A stretch of DNA of 64,000 nt from Orrella sp037026685. Lineage in GTDB: Bacteria; Pseudomonadota; Gammaproteobacteria; Burkholderiales; Burkholderiaceae_B. The translations under genes were made by a program, and so were the position numbers. The notes beneath the pieces were generated by a model. The model saw nothing but the letters and a program-made list of their open reading frames with translations, was not told the DNA's origin and did not search any database. Positions 55,304 to 63,595 of this stretch are shown here, in pieces. Location of the stretch: contig NZ_JBANET010000001.1 of the NCBI RefSeq assembly GCF_037026685.1, positions 62,001 through 126,000 on the forward strand, in the 5' to 3' direction. Positions within the stretch are counted from its first letter, which is position 1. Every line of letters starts with the position of its first letter.

Positions 55304-57175
55304 ATGCCCAAGATGAGGCGCCCTTTCTATCCTCGCTCGATGATGACTGTCCATGCGCACCCCTTCGCCGCTACGGAGCCGCCTGCTCCGTCCCTGGCGG
55401 GTTTTCCCGGCTTGACCCTGGACAGCGTCATACAGAGGCGCCTGCTCACGCCCATGTTCCAGCCCGTGGTCGACCTGGTGCAAGGCGGCATCTACGGCCA
55501 CGAAAGCCTGATCCGGGGACCCGAGCGCACGGTGCTGCACAGCGCCGACGCACTGTTCGCCGAAGCGCGCCGCCAGGGCCTGGCCACCCGCCTGGAGATG
55601 CTCAGCGCCCAGGCCGGCATCGCCACTTTCCAGCAGCACGGCCGCGGCGGCTACCTCTTTCTGAACATGTCGGCCACCGCGCTGCTGCAATCCTGGGCCC
55701 AGCACGGCGAAGGCTTCCTGCAGGCCCTGCTTGCGGGCGTGCCGCTGGATCCTTCGCGCATCGTGATAGAAATGACCGAGCACGATCCGGTGTCCTCGCG
55801 CCTGCCGGCATTGATGGACGTGTTCGCCGCCTTGCGGCGCTGGGGCCTGCGCATCGCCCTGGACGACTACGGCGTGGGGCATTCGAGCATGCAGCTGTGG
55901 GCCGAGGCCCGGCCCGACCTGGTCAAGGTCGACCGCTACTTCTTCCAGGGCATCTCGCGCGACGAGACGCGCCAGAAGCTGGTCAAGGCCATCCTGGCCA
56001 CGGCCCAATGCCTGGGCACGCCTATCCTGGCCGAAGGCATAGAAACCCAGGAAGACCTGCAGACCGTGCGCGACCTGGGCATCCGCTATGCCCAGGGCTG
56101 GCACCTGGGCGGGCCGGCCAGCGAGCCGCTGACCCAGGTCCTGGCGCCGGCGCAGGCGGCGCTGGCCGCGCGCCAGGCCTCGCCCAGCTTCGGCCGCGCC
56201 AGCAATACCGCGGCCAGCCTGCGCGTGCAGGCCCCCGCGGTAAAGGTGGGCCGCCATACCAATGACGAAGTCCACCGGCTGTTCAGCGAGCACAAGAACC
56301 TGCACGCGGTGGCCGTGGTCGACGAGGACGACCGTCCCGTGGGCATCATCAACCGGCGCGACTTCTCCGAACGCTATGCGCAGCGCTACACGCGCGAGCT
56401 GTTCGGCCGCGACCTGTGCTCGCGCTTCATGAACGCGCAGCCGGTGCTGGTGGACCAGCACACGTCCATGGACCAGCTCAGCCGCGTGCTGGTGTCCGAA
56501 GACCAGCGCTACCTCGTCGATGGCTTCATCATCACGTGCGAAGGCCGCTACGACGGCCTGGGCACGGGCGAGGCCCTGGTGCGCTCGGTGACCGAAATGC
56601 GCATCGAGGCAGCCCGCTACGCCAATCCCCTGACCTCGCTGCCGGGCAACATCCCGATCAGCCAGCACATCGGCGCGCTGCTCGAGCAAGGCGCCGAGTT
56701 CGTCACCTGCTATGGCGACCTCAACAACTTCAAGCCGTTCAACGACGTATACGGGTACTGGCGCGGCGACGACATGATCCAGCTGTGCGCCGACACCCTG
56801 AAGCAGCACTGCGACCCCTTGCGCGATTTCGTGGGGCACGTGGGCGGCGACGATTTTGTCGTGCTGTTTCGCAGCCCGGACTGGCAGGCGCGCGTGCAGG
56901 CCGCCATCGCGCAGTTCAACCGCGGCGCCATCGACCTGTACGACGAGGACGGCCGGGACCGCGGCGGCATCGAGGCCGAGGACCGCTATGGGGTGCTGCG
57001 TTTCTTTCCGTTCGTGACGCTGAGCGTCGGGGCCTTGCTGGTGGGCCCGGCGCCTTCAGCCGGCCGCATCCGCCCCGAGGACATTGCCTCGGCGGCCGCG
57101 CAGGTCAAGCACAAGGTCAAGCATGGGAGCCTGTCGCTGGTGACCGAGCGCTACGGGCAATCGCTCGTCCTCTAG
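55304..57175 (+). CDS. EAL-CBS-GGDEF cyclic-di-GMP protein with variant motifs
   Basis: 623-aa cytosolic protein. EAL domain about 40-285: the signature is YGHESLIRG (ESL, Glu67) instead of EALxR, but LNMSATAL, IEMTEHD, LDDYGVGHSS, VKVDR and AEGIET keep the usual metal-binding acids. A CBS pair follows at about 300-420 (KVGRHTNDEVHRLF, VVDEDDRPVGIINRRDF). GGDEF domain about 455-610: GGDDF (514-518) replaces GGDEF and the metal loop reads DLNNFKPFND. So phosphodiesterase activity is plausible and cyclase activity doubtful; CBS may sense a nucleotide. Start uncertain: further ATGs at 55313, 55340 and 55343. Its 3' end overlaps the convergent chemoreceptor gene by 120 bp. Confidence 0.87.
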   Translation: MPKMRRPFYPRSMMTVHAHPFAATEPPAPSLAGFPGLTLDSVIQRRLLTPMFQPVVDLVQGGIYGHESLIRGPERTVLHSADALFAEARRQGLATRLEMLSAQAGIATFQQHGRGGYLFLNMSATALLQSWAQHGEGFLQALLAGVPLDPSRIVIEMTEHDPVSSRLPALMDVFAALRRWGLRIALDDYGVGHSSMQLWAEARPDLVKVDRYFFQGISRDETRQKLVKAILATAQCLGTPILAEGIETQEDLQTVRDLGIRYAQGWHLGGPASEPLTQVLAPAQAALAARQASPSFGRASNTAASLRVQAPAVKVGRHTNDEVHRLFSEHKNLHAVAVVDEDDRPVGIINRRDFSERYAQRYTRELFGRDLCSRFMNAQPVLVDQHTSMDQLSRVLVSEDQRYLVDGFIITCEGRYDGLGTGEALVRSVTEMRIEAARYANPLTSLPGNIPISQHIGALLEQGAEFVTCYGDLNNFKPFNDVYGYWRGDDMIQLCADTLKQHCDPLRDFVGHVGGDDFVVLFRSPDWQARVQAAIAQFNRGAIDLYDEDGRDRGGIEAEDRYGVLRFFPFVTLSVGALLVGPAPSAGRIRPEDIASAAAQVKHKVKHGSLSLVTERYGQSLVL

Positions 57176-58780
57176 ATCCGCTTCGCCCATCTCCAGCGCA
57201 GGCGCTTGTGCATGGCCGTGGCCGGCGATGCGGAACTTGGCCACGGCCTCGCGCAGCTGCTCGGCGCGCTCGGCCAGCGCAGCGGCCGCGGCCGCCGTCT
57301 GCTCGATCATGGCGGCGTTCTCCTGGGTGGCCTGCTCGATCTGGCCGATGGCCTGGTTGACCGCCTGCAAGCCCTCGGCCTGCACGCCAGTGGCCAGGGT
57401 GATGTCGGTAACCCGGCCGGCCGCCAGGTCGATGGCCGCGCGCACCTCGCCCAGCGTCTTGCCCGCATGGCCGACCTCGCGCACGCCGGCCGCCACGCGC
57501 TGGGCCGAGGCCTCGATCAGGTCCTTGATTTCGCGGGCGGCCTGGCTGCTGCGATGGGCCAGGCCGCGGACCTCCGTGGCGACCACGGCAAAGCCCTTGC
57601 CTTGCTGGCCGGCGCGCGCGGCCTCGACCGCCGCGTTCAGGGCCAGGATATTGGTCTGGAAGGCGATGCTGTCGACCACGCCGACGATCTCGGCGATGCG
57701 CTGGGCGCTGGCGTCGATGTCGCGCATGGCTGCGCTGACCCGCTCGACCGCCGCCCCGCCCTGCTGGGCCAGCTCGCGCGCCTGCGCCGTCTGGTCGTTG
57801 GCCAGGTGCGCATTGCCGGCCGTCTGCTTGACCGACTCGGTCAGCTGCGCGAGGCTGGCGGCGGTCTGCTGCACCGAGGCGGCCTGCGAGGCGACCCGGT
57901 CGGACATGTGCTGGGCGCCCGAGGCGATCTCGCCGGTGCCGCCATGAATGGCGTCCACGCCGCTGCGCACCGAGGCGACCGCCCTGCCCAGCCCGGCCTG
58001 CATGCGCTGCATGGCCGAGTACAGCACGCCGATCTCGTTGCTGCCGCGCGCGCGGATCGGCGCGGTCAGGTCGCCGTCGGCGATGCGGTCGAAGTGCGCG
58101 CCGGCATCGACCAGCGGACGCAGCATGGCGCGCCGGAAGGCGATGCGCAGGCCGATGGCGATCAGCAGCACCAGCAGCACCGCCGCCACGACCAGCTGCA
58201 CCGCCAGGGCCTGGGCCTGGGCGGCGTCGGCCACGGCCTGCCGGCCGTCGCGGCGCGATTGCTCCTGGTAGGCGTCGACCGCGCCGATGAATGCGTCATT
58301 AAGGCCCGGCATGACCTTGTCGTTCAGGCGGTTCAGTTCGGGGCCGTTCCATTTTTCGATGGCCGTGAGCATGGGCTCCAGCCCTTCGGCGACCAGGGCC
58401 GTGTAGCTGGCGAGCACGGCTTCGTACAGCTCCCGCGAGCCGGCCGATTCGTCCGGTTTCGATTGCAAGGCGGCGAAGTGCGCCTGCGCGGCCTGCAGCA
58501 GCCTGCGCGCATCGGCCACGGCCGCGTCGCGCTGCTCGATCAGGCCGCCTTCCATGAAGGTCTTGGCGTCGGTCAGCGTGGCGCGCACGCGAAAGACCAG
58601 GCTCGATACATTGGTCAGGTCGCTGGCGCGCTCGATATTGCCCTGGCCCAACGCCTCGATCACGCGGCGGTTGTCCTGCAGCATCGCGATGCCCGCCGCG
58701 CCCGCGGCGGCAAACAGCAGCACGAAGCCGGCCAGCACCGCGGACAGCGCCGCGTTTACACCCATCATTCGTTTCATCAT
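57056..58780 (-). CDS. Methyl-accepting chemotaxis protein
   Basis: 574-aa transmembrane chemoreceptor. TM1 about 7-30, periplasmic four-helix-bundle ligand domain about 35-185, TM2 about 190-212, HAMP about 213-265 and a cytoplasmic signalling coiled coil to about 525. The hairpin tip is EIVGVVDSIAFQTNILALNAAVEAARAG (split), the CheA/CheW contact. No C-terminal NWETF-like CheR pentapeptide is present. Start MMKRMMGVN chosen for the GAGG before it. The last about 40 residues are read antisense to the end of the EAL-GGDEF gene and are unlike normal MCP tails. Ligand unknown. Confidence 0.9.
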   Translation of the reverse strand: MMKRMMGVNAALSAVLAGFVLLFAAAGAAGIAMLQDNRRVIEALGQGNIERASDLTNVSSLVFRVRATLTDAKTFMEGGLIEQRDAAVADARRLLQAAQAHFAALQSKPDESAGSRELYEAVLASYTALVAEGLEPMLTAIEKWNGPELNRLNDKVMPGLNDAFIGAVDAYQEQSRRDGRQAVADAAQAQALAVQLVVAAVLLVLLIAIGLRIAFRRAMLRPLVDAGAHFDRIADGDLTAPIRARGSNEIGVLYSAMQRMQAGLGRAVASVRSGVDAIHGGTGEIASGAQHMSDRVASQAASVQQTAASLAQLTESVKQTAGNAHLANDQTAQARELAQQGGAAVERVSAAMRDIDASAQRIAEIVGVVDSIAFQTNILALNAAVEAARAGQQGKGFAVVATEVRGLAHRSSQAAREIKDLIEASAQRVAAGVREVGHAGKTLGEVRAAIDLAAGRVTDITLATGVQAEGLQAVNQAIGQIEQATQENAAMIEQTAAAAAALAERAEQLREAVAKFRIAGHGHAQAPALEMGEADLEDERLPVALGHQRQAPMLDLVLDLRGRRGNVLGADAAG

Positions 58781-58882
58781 CACCTCAAGGCCTCCCACGC
58801 GGCAGCCTTGGGGATTATGTGCGAACAACTTGGCGGTTTCTTTACAAACGCGGGCGGCTGCGGCGCAGGCGCCCGTGCCTGG

Positions 58883-59626
58883 TCAGGGCAGCGCGCGCGC
58901 CGCGCGCTGCGCGGCCACCAGCTGGGCGATGCCGGCCTGGGCCAGATCCAGCAGGCGGTCCAGCTCGGCGCGGGTAAAGGCCTGGCCTTCGGCCGTGCCT
59001 TGCACTTCGACCAGATGGCCGTTGCCGGTCATCACGACGTTGACGTCGGCATCGCAGCCCGAATCCTCGGGATAGTCCAGGTCCAGCAAGGCCTGGCCGC
59101 CGACCAGCCCGACCGAGACGGCGGCCACGTGATCGCGCACAGGGTTGGCGGCCAGCGCCTCGCGCGCCATGAGCCAGCCGACCGCATCGGCCGCGGCCAC
59201 CCAGGCGCCGGTGATGCTGGCGCAGCGCGTGCCGCCGTCGGCCTGCAGCACGTCGCAATCGATCTGCAAGGTGCGCTCGCCCAAGGCCTGCAGGTCGAAC
59301 ACCGCGCGCAAGCTGCGGCCGATCAGGCGCTGGATCTCCTGCGTGCGCCCGCTTTGCTTGCCGCGCGCGGCTTCGCGCTCGCCGCGCGTGTGCGTGGCGC
59401 GCGGCAGCATGCCGTATTCGGCCGTGACCCAGCCGCGCCCTTGCCCTTTCATGAAGCCGGGCACCTTCTCCAGCACGCTGGCGGTGCACAGCACGTGGGT
59501 GCCGCCCATGCGCACCAGCGCCGAACCCTCGGCGTAGGGCGAGCAGCCGCGTTCGATGCGGATGGGACGCAGGGAATCGGCGGTGCGGCCTTCGGGGCGG
59601 CGCACGGGTATGGACGGTGTGGACAT
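58883..59626 (-). CDS. rph: RNase PH
   Basis: 247-aa phosphorolytic 3'-5' exoribonuclease that trims tRNA precursors. Family blocks: RPEGRTADSLRPIRIERG, GGTHVLCTASV, RGWVTAEYGMLPRATHTR and the phosphate/catalytic region LDLDYPEDSGCDADVNVVM. AGGAG 9 bp before the ATG fixes the start; the frame extends six codons further. The chemoreceptor and EAL-GGDEF genes separate it from rdgB-hemW. Confidence 0.95.
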   Translation of the reverse strand: MSTPSIPVRRPEGRTADSLRPIRIERGCSPYAEGSALVRMGGTHVLCTASVLEKVPGFMKGQGRGWVTAEYGMLPRATHTRGEREAARGKQSGRTQEIQRLIGRSLRAVFDLQALGERTLQIDCDVLQADGGTRCASITGAWVAAADAVGWLMAREALAANPVRDHVAAVSVGLVGGQALLDLDYPEDSGCDADVNVVMTGNGHLVEVQGTAEGQAFTRAELDRLLDLAQAGIAQLVAAQRAARALP

Positions 59627-59678
59627 CTGCGAAAGCTCCTGCACAAGGCATAAGCGCAGGATTGTAAGCGGGCCGGCG

Positions 59679-60989
59679 TCAGCCCCGCATCAGTTCCGGC
59701 AGTATGGTCACGATGCGCGGGAATACCGAGATCAGCACCACGGCCACCAGCAGCAAACCGATAAAAGGCAGCGAAGCCTGCGTCACGCGCCAGATGTCGC
59801 GGCCCGTCATCGATTGCAGCACGAACAGGTTGAACCCCAGGGGTGGGGTCAGTTGCGCGATCTCTATGACGATGATGATGTAGATGCCGAACCACAGCAG
59901 GTCGATCCCGGCGGCCTGCACCATGGGCAGCACCACGGCGCTGCTGAGCACCAGGATGGAGATGCCTTCCAGGAAGCAGCCCAGCACCAGAAAGCAGGCG
60001 GTCAGCACCACCAGCAGCATCGCCGGCGAAAGGTCCATGGCCTGCACCGCGCCGGCCAGGACCTGCGGGATCCCGAGAAAGCCCACCGCGATGGACAGCA
60101 CCGCGGCGCAGGCCACGATGAAGGAGATCATGCACGAGATCTTCATGGCCGACATCAGGCTTTCGGCCAGGCTGCGCCAGCTCAGGCCGCCGGTGGCGGC
60201 CGCGAGCACCAGCGCACCAAGCACGCCGAAGGTGGCTGCCTCGGTGGGCGTGGCCACGCCTGCATAGATCGAACCGATCACCGCCGCGATCAGCAGCGCC
60301 ACGGGAATCAGCCTGCGCGAGTTCCACAGCTTGGTCGCCAGCGGCATGGGCGGATCGCGCGGCGGCACCTTTTCGGGATGCAGCAGGGACCACAGCATCA
60401 CATAACCCATGAACAACGCCATCAGCATCAGCCCGGGCAGGATGCCCGCCATGAACAGCCGGGCCACCGATTGCTGGGCGGTCACACCGTAGACGATCAT
60501 GATGATCGAAGGCGGGATCATCAGGCCCAGCGTGCCCGAGCCCGCCAGCGTGCCGATCATCATGCCCTCGTGGTAGCCGCGGCGCTTGAGCTCGGGCAGC
60601 GCCATGCGGGCCACCGTGGCGCAGGTCACCGAGGAGGAACCGGCCACCGCCGACATGAGTCCGCAACCCAGCACGTTGACGTGCAGAAGGCGGCCCGGCA
60701 GCCAGTTCACCCATGGCCCCAGCCCCCGGAACATGTCCTCGGCCAGCCGGGTGCGGAACAGTATCTCGCCCATCCAGATGAACAGCGGCAATGCCGTCAT
60801 GGCCCAGGACCAGCTGGAATCCCACATCGTCGAGGCCATTAGCGAGCCGACCGGCGCGGTGGTGAACAGGGCCAGCCCCAGCAGGCTGATTGCCAGCAGG
60901 GCCAGCGCCACCCAGATGCCGCTGGCCAGCAGCACGAGCAGCGCGGCCAGCATCGTGGCGCCGGCGAGCAAGGTGGTGGTTTGGTCCAT
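59679..60989 (-). CDS. dctM: TRAP transporter large permease (DctM)
   Basis: 436-aa inner-membrane subunit with about twelve helices that carries the substrate-sodium symport path. Typical blocks: ALPLFIWMGEILFRT, GSSSVTCATVARMALPELKRRGYHEG, GSGTLGLMIPPSIIMIVYGV and QLTPPLGFNLFVLQS. AGGAAA precedes the ATG. Last gene of dctPQM, 30 bp after dctQ. Confidence 0.94.
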   Translation of the reverse strand: MDQTTTLLAGATMLAALLVLLASGIWVALALLAISLLGLALFTTAPVGSLMASTMWDSSWSWAMTALPLFIWMGEILFRTRLAEDMFRGLGPWVNWLPGRLLHVNVLGCGLMSAVAGSSSVTCATVARMALPELKRRGYHEGMMIGTLAGSGTLGLMIPPSIIMIVYGVTAQQSVARLFMAGILPGLMLMALFMGYVMLWSLLHPEKVPPRDPPMPLATKLWNSRRLIPVALLIAAVIGSIYAGVATPTEAATFGVLGALVLAAATGGLSWRSLAESLMSAMKISCMISFIVACAAVLSIAVGFLGIPQVLAGAVQAMDLSPAMLLVVLTACFLVLGCFLEGISILVLSSAVVLPMVQAAGIDLLWFGIYIIIVIEIAQLTPPLGFNLFVLQSMTGRDIWRVTQASLPFIGLLLVAVVLISVFPRIVTILPELMRG

Positions 60990-61019
60990 CGTTGTTTCCT
61001 GCTGCGGACGGCGGCGCGG

Positions 61020-61529
61020 TCAGTCGTCCAGGGCCGCGTCCTCGTTGCGTTCGTAGCCTGCCGCGCGGCCGTGCGCCACCGCCCACGCCGCGTCCAGCAG
61101 CGCCACGGTGAGGATAACCAGCCCGGCGGCCATGCCCGATTGCGGAATCCAGAAAGGAATGGCCAGCAGGCCCGGGCTGATGTCGTGAAAGGCATGCGAC
61201 TCCAGCGCGAACCGCACCGCGTGGCCCGCCACGAAGCCAGCCAGCGCGGCGCCCGCCAGGCAGCACCACAGTTCGAGCGCCCGGCGCCGCGCGCCGGCCA
61301 CCCGGCTCACCAGCAGGCCGATGCGGATGTGCCCGCCGGCACGGAAGGTATAGGCCAAGCCCAGGAAGGTCGAGGCCGCCATGAAGAAACCGGACAGTTC
61401 GGTGGTGTCCACCGTCCTGCCCATCATGCGGCCCAGCACCTGCGAGAGGATGGCGATGGGTATGGCGGCCAGGAACAGCGCAGCGGCCACGCCGCTGGCC
61501 CGGTACAGCGCGTCCAGCATCGCGCGCAT
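61020..61529 (-). CDS. dctQ: TRAP transporter small permease (DctQ)
   Basis: 169-aa inner-membrane subunit with four helices (residues about 12-30, 45-65, 85-107 and 125-150). The DctQ motif GLAYTFRAGGHIRIGLL is seen. Bridges DctP and DctM. It starts 3 bp after the dctP stop. The tail is acidic (YERNEDAALDD). Confidence 0.9.
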   Translation of the reverse strand: MRAMLDALYRASGVAAALFLAAIPIAILSQVLGRMMGRTVDTTELSGFFMAASTFLGLAYTFRAGGHIRIGLLVSRVAGARRRALELWCCLAGAALAGFVAGHAVRFALESHAFHDISPGLLAIPFWIPQSGMAAGLVILTVALLDAAWAVAHGRAAGYERNEDAALDD

Positions 61530-61532
61530 GGC

Positions 61533-62522
61533 TCAGCTCCCGGCCTTCTTCATCTCCAGGTAGTCGTCCAGCACTTTCTGCTGCTCGGGCGTGGCCGACT
61601 TGCGCCAGTCGGCGGTCATGGCCTGGCCGACCTCGGCCAGCGCCTGCTGGATCGATTCGGGCGCCTCGCTGACCTCCATGCCATTGGCGCGCAGTTGCTC
61701 CACGGTGTCCTGGCCGGCCTTGCGGCTCATTTCGAAGCCGCGCTTGCTCGCGCGCTCGCCTGCCTCCAATACGATGCGCTGCACGTCCTCGTCGAGTTGG
61801 CGAAAGGCCCGCTCGTTGACCACGACCATGTTCTTGTTGTGCAGCGTGCCGGTGTACATGAAGTACTTGACGTTGTCCCAGGCCTGCGTGTCGATGCCGG
61901 TCTGGGCGCTGGTGAACAAGGAGTCGATCAAGCCGGTGGCAAAGGCCTGGGGCACCTCGGAAAAAGGCAGGATGGTGGCCTGAAAGCCCAGCATCTCGCC
62001 CATTTTCTGCGTGGGTTGGGAATAGATGCGCAGCCTCTTGCCCTTGAAGTCGTCCACGGACTTGACGGGCGTCTTGGTATAGAAGCCCTGCCCCGGCCAG
62101 GAGACATAGGTGATGGCGCGCAGGTTGTTGCGCGCCAGCAGCTTGTCGAAATAGGGTTTTTGCGCCTGCATCAGCAGCCAGGCCTGTTCGTAGTTGGCGG
62201 CGATATTGGGCAGGCCGTCCAGCACGTACATCGCATCCTCGTTGCCGTAGACGCCCAGCCGGACCTCGCCGGCCTGCACCTGGCCGGTTTGCACGGCGCG
62301 CTTGATGGCGTCGTGCTTGATGAGCGTATCGTTCGGCCGCAGGTCTATCTTCAGGCGCCCGCCGCTTTCCTTTTCCACCTCGCTGATGAACTGGCGGATG
62401 TTCTGGGTAAAGAAGCTGTTCTCCGGATAGCCCGTGGCCATGGTCCACGTGGCGCTGGCGCTCCATGCCGCGGCCGGCAACGCCAGCGACAGCCCGACCA
62501 TCCATTTCGCAAAGCCTCGCAT
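61533..62522 (-). CDS. dctP: TRAP transporter substrate-binding protein (DctP family)
   Basis: 329-aa periplasmic receptor. Signal peptide MRGFAKWMVGLSLALPAAAW is cleaved near SASA. It has the TRAP fold with LRIYSQPTQKMGEMLGFQA and the carboxylate-gripping arginine region KGKRLRIYS, plus YFMYTGTLHNKNMVVVNE. The ligand is probably an organic anion. GGGGG lies upstream of the ATG; the frame is open further but the signal peptide fixes the start. First gene of the TRAP operon, divergent from the GntR regulator. Confidence 0.92.
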   Translation of the reverse strand: MRGFAKWMVGLSLALPAAAWSASATWTMATGYPENSFFTQNIRQFISEVEKESGGRLKIDLRPNDTLIKHDAIKRAVQTGQVQAGEVRLGVYGNEDAMYVLDGLPNIAANYEQAWLLMQAQKPYFDKLLARNNLRAITYVSWPGQGFYTKTPVKSVDDFKGKRLRIYSQPTQKMGEMLGFQATILPFSEVPQAFATGLIDSLFTSAQTGIDTQAWDNVKYFMYTGTLHNKNMVVVNERAFRQLDEDVQRIVLEAGERASKRGFEMSRKAGQDTVEQLRANGMEVSEAPESIQQALAEVGQAMTADWRKSATPEQQKVLDDYLEMKKAGS

Positions 62523-62573
62523 GCTTGAACCCCCTTGTTCGCGTGTGCCGGAAACGGCATCTGGTCTGATTCC

Positions 62574-62592
62574 ACCCATCATACATGTGGGT
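62574..62592. promoter_or_regulatory. Operator-like palindrome upstream of dctP
   Basis: ACCCA-N9-TGGGT inverted repeat about 52 bp before the dctP ATG. On the minus strand it contains TGTATGATG, the same 9-mer found in the dyad upstream of the hydantoinase gene (63507-63515). Likely a GntR-regulator site. Confidence 0.5.
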
Positions 62593-62742
62593 AAACCCAA
62601 ATCTACGCAGGGCGTTTTGGCATGGATAGCTAGGGATAACCCGATACCGCCCCCGCCGCAGCGCGGCGGTGGCCGACCTTGCCGCCAGCGCCGCGTGGCG
62701 CTGTGATACGCTTCGCCGGACTTTTTCCCCTCGGCTGCGTGC

Positions 62743-63465
62743 TTGAATCCGCCCTCTTCCGTTCCTGGTCCCACGCGCCTGACCGACGTGCTCATCAAGG
62801 CGTTGTCCGACCGTCTGGACCGCAAGCTCTATCGCCCCGGCGAGCGCTTGCCGTCCGAGCGCGCGCTGTGCCAGGAGTTCAACGTCAGCCGCACGGTCGT
62901 GCGCGAGGCGGTGGCCTCGATGCGGCTGAGCGGCCGGCTGATAAGCCGGCCGGGCTTGGGGCTGTACGTGGCGCAGGAAGCCGATGCGCCAGTGGATTTC
63001 GTCGTGCCGCCCGCCGCCGACGAACGCTGGGCGCTGCACATCATGGAACTGCGCCTGGCCATCGAGGTGCAGGCCGCCGGCCTGGCCGCAGAGCGGCGCA
63101 CGCCGCAGGACCTTGCCGACATCGTCCAGGCCTTCGATGCCTTTGCCGTATCGGGCGCGGACATGGCTACGGCCATCGAAGCCGACCTCGCCTTTCATAC
63201 CGCGATCGCCCGGGCCTCGCACAATCCGCATTTCGTGCAGATACTGGCCACGGCGACCCAGGACATGCTGCTCGAACTCAAGATCAAGCACGGCTCCGAG
63301 CGCAAGCCGGCCGCCCGTGCCGAATATGCCAAGCGCACCACACGCGAGCATGCCGCCATCATGACCGCGATCACCCGGCGCGACACGGGCGCGGCGCGCA
63401 CCGCGATGGCGCGCCACCTGGGCGACAGCATCGCCCGCTATCGCAAGCGGCTGGCCCGGTCCTAG
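62743..63465 (+). CDS. GntR/FadR-type (FCD) transcriptional regulator
   Basis: 240-aa regulator starting at TTG 62743; a GTG at 62788 is an alternative. The N-terminal winged HTH (about 12-80) is PGERLPSERALCQEFNVSRTVVREAV (split). The all-helical FCD ligand domain (about 95-230) has MELRLAIEVQAAGLAAERRT, the metal-site Asp/His pattern ADLAFHTAIARASHNP and TTREHAAIMTAI. It lies between the divergent TRAP operon and the downstream hydantoinase-like gene and probably controls both. Confidence 0.9.
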   Translation: MNPPSSVPGPTRLTDVLIKALSDRLDRKLYRPGERLPSERALCQEFNVSRTVVREAVASMRLSGRLISRPGLGLYVAQEADAPVDFVVPPAADERWALHIMELRLAIEVQAAGLAAERRTPQDLADIVQAFDAFAVSGADMATAIEADLAFHTAIARASHNPHFVQILATATQDMLLELKIKHGSERKPAARAEYAKRTTREHAAIMTAITRRDTGAARTAMARHLGDSIARYRKRLARS

Positions 63466-63507
63466 CGTCTCTTCGGCCACTGGGGGAAACCCTTGGTTGA
63501 CCCAGCT

Positions 63508-63528
63508 GTATGATGACCTCCATCATAC
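63508..63528. promoter_or_regulatory. Perfect dyad upstream of the hydantoinase-like gene
   Basis: GTATGATG, 5 bp (ACCTC), CATCATAC: a perfect 8-bp inverted repeat 68 bp before the GTG start at 63596. Its size and symmetry fit a GntR/FCD operator. The half-site also occurs upstream of dctP. Confidence 0.65.
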
Positions 63529-63595
63529 CGGCATGAACGCTGGCGCCCTGCTAGGGGCCGCGGCGCAGCCGGTATTTCGCAGGGGAACACTCATC

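Noticed and set aside
57206..59653. 815-codon plus-strand frame opposite the chemoreceptor and rph
   Set aside because: Antisense shadow rich in Gly/Gln/Arg/Leu without domains.
59449..63480. 1343-codon minus-strand frame across rph, the TRAP operon and the GntR gene
   Set aside because: It runs through four recognisable genes in another register or antisense and has low-complexity translation.
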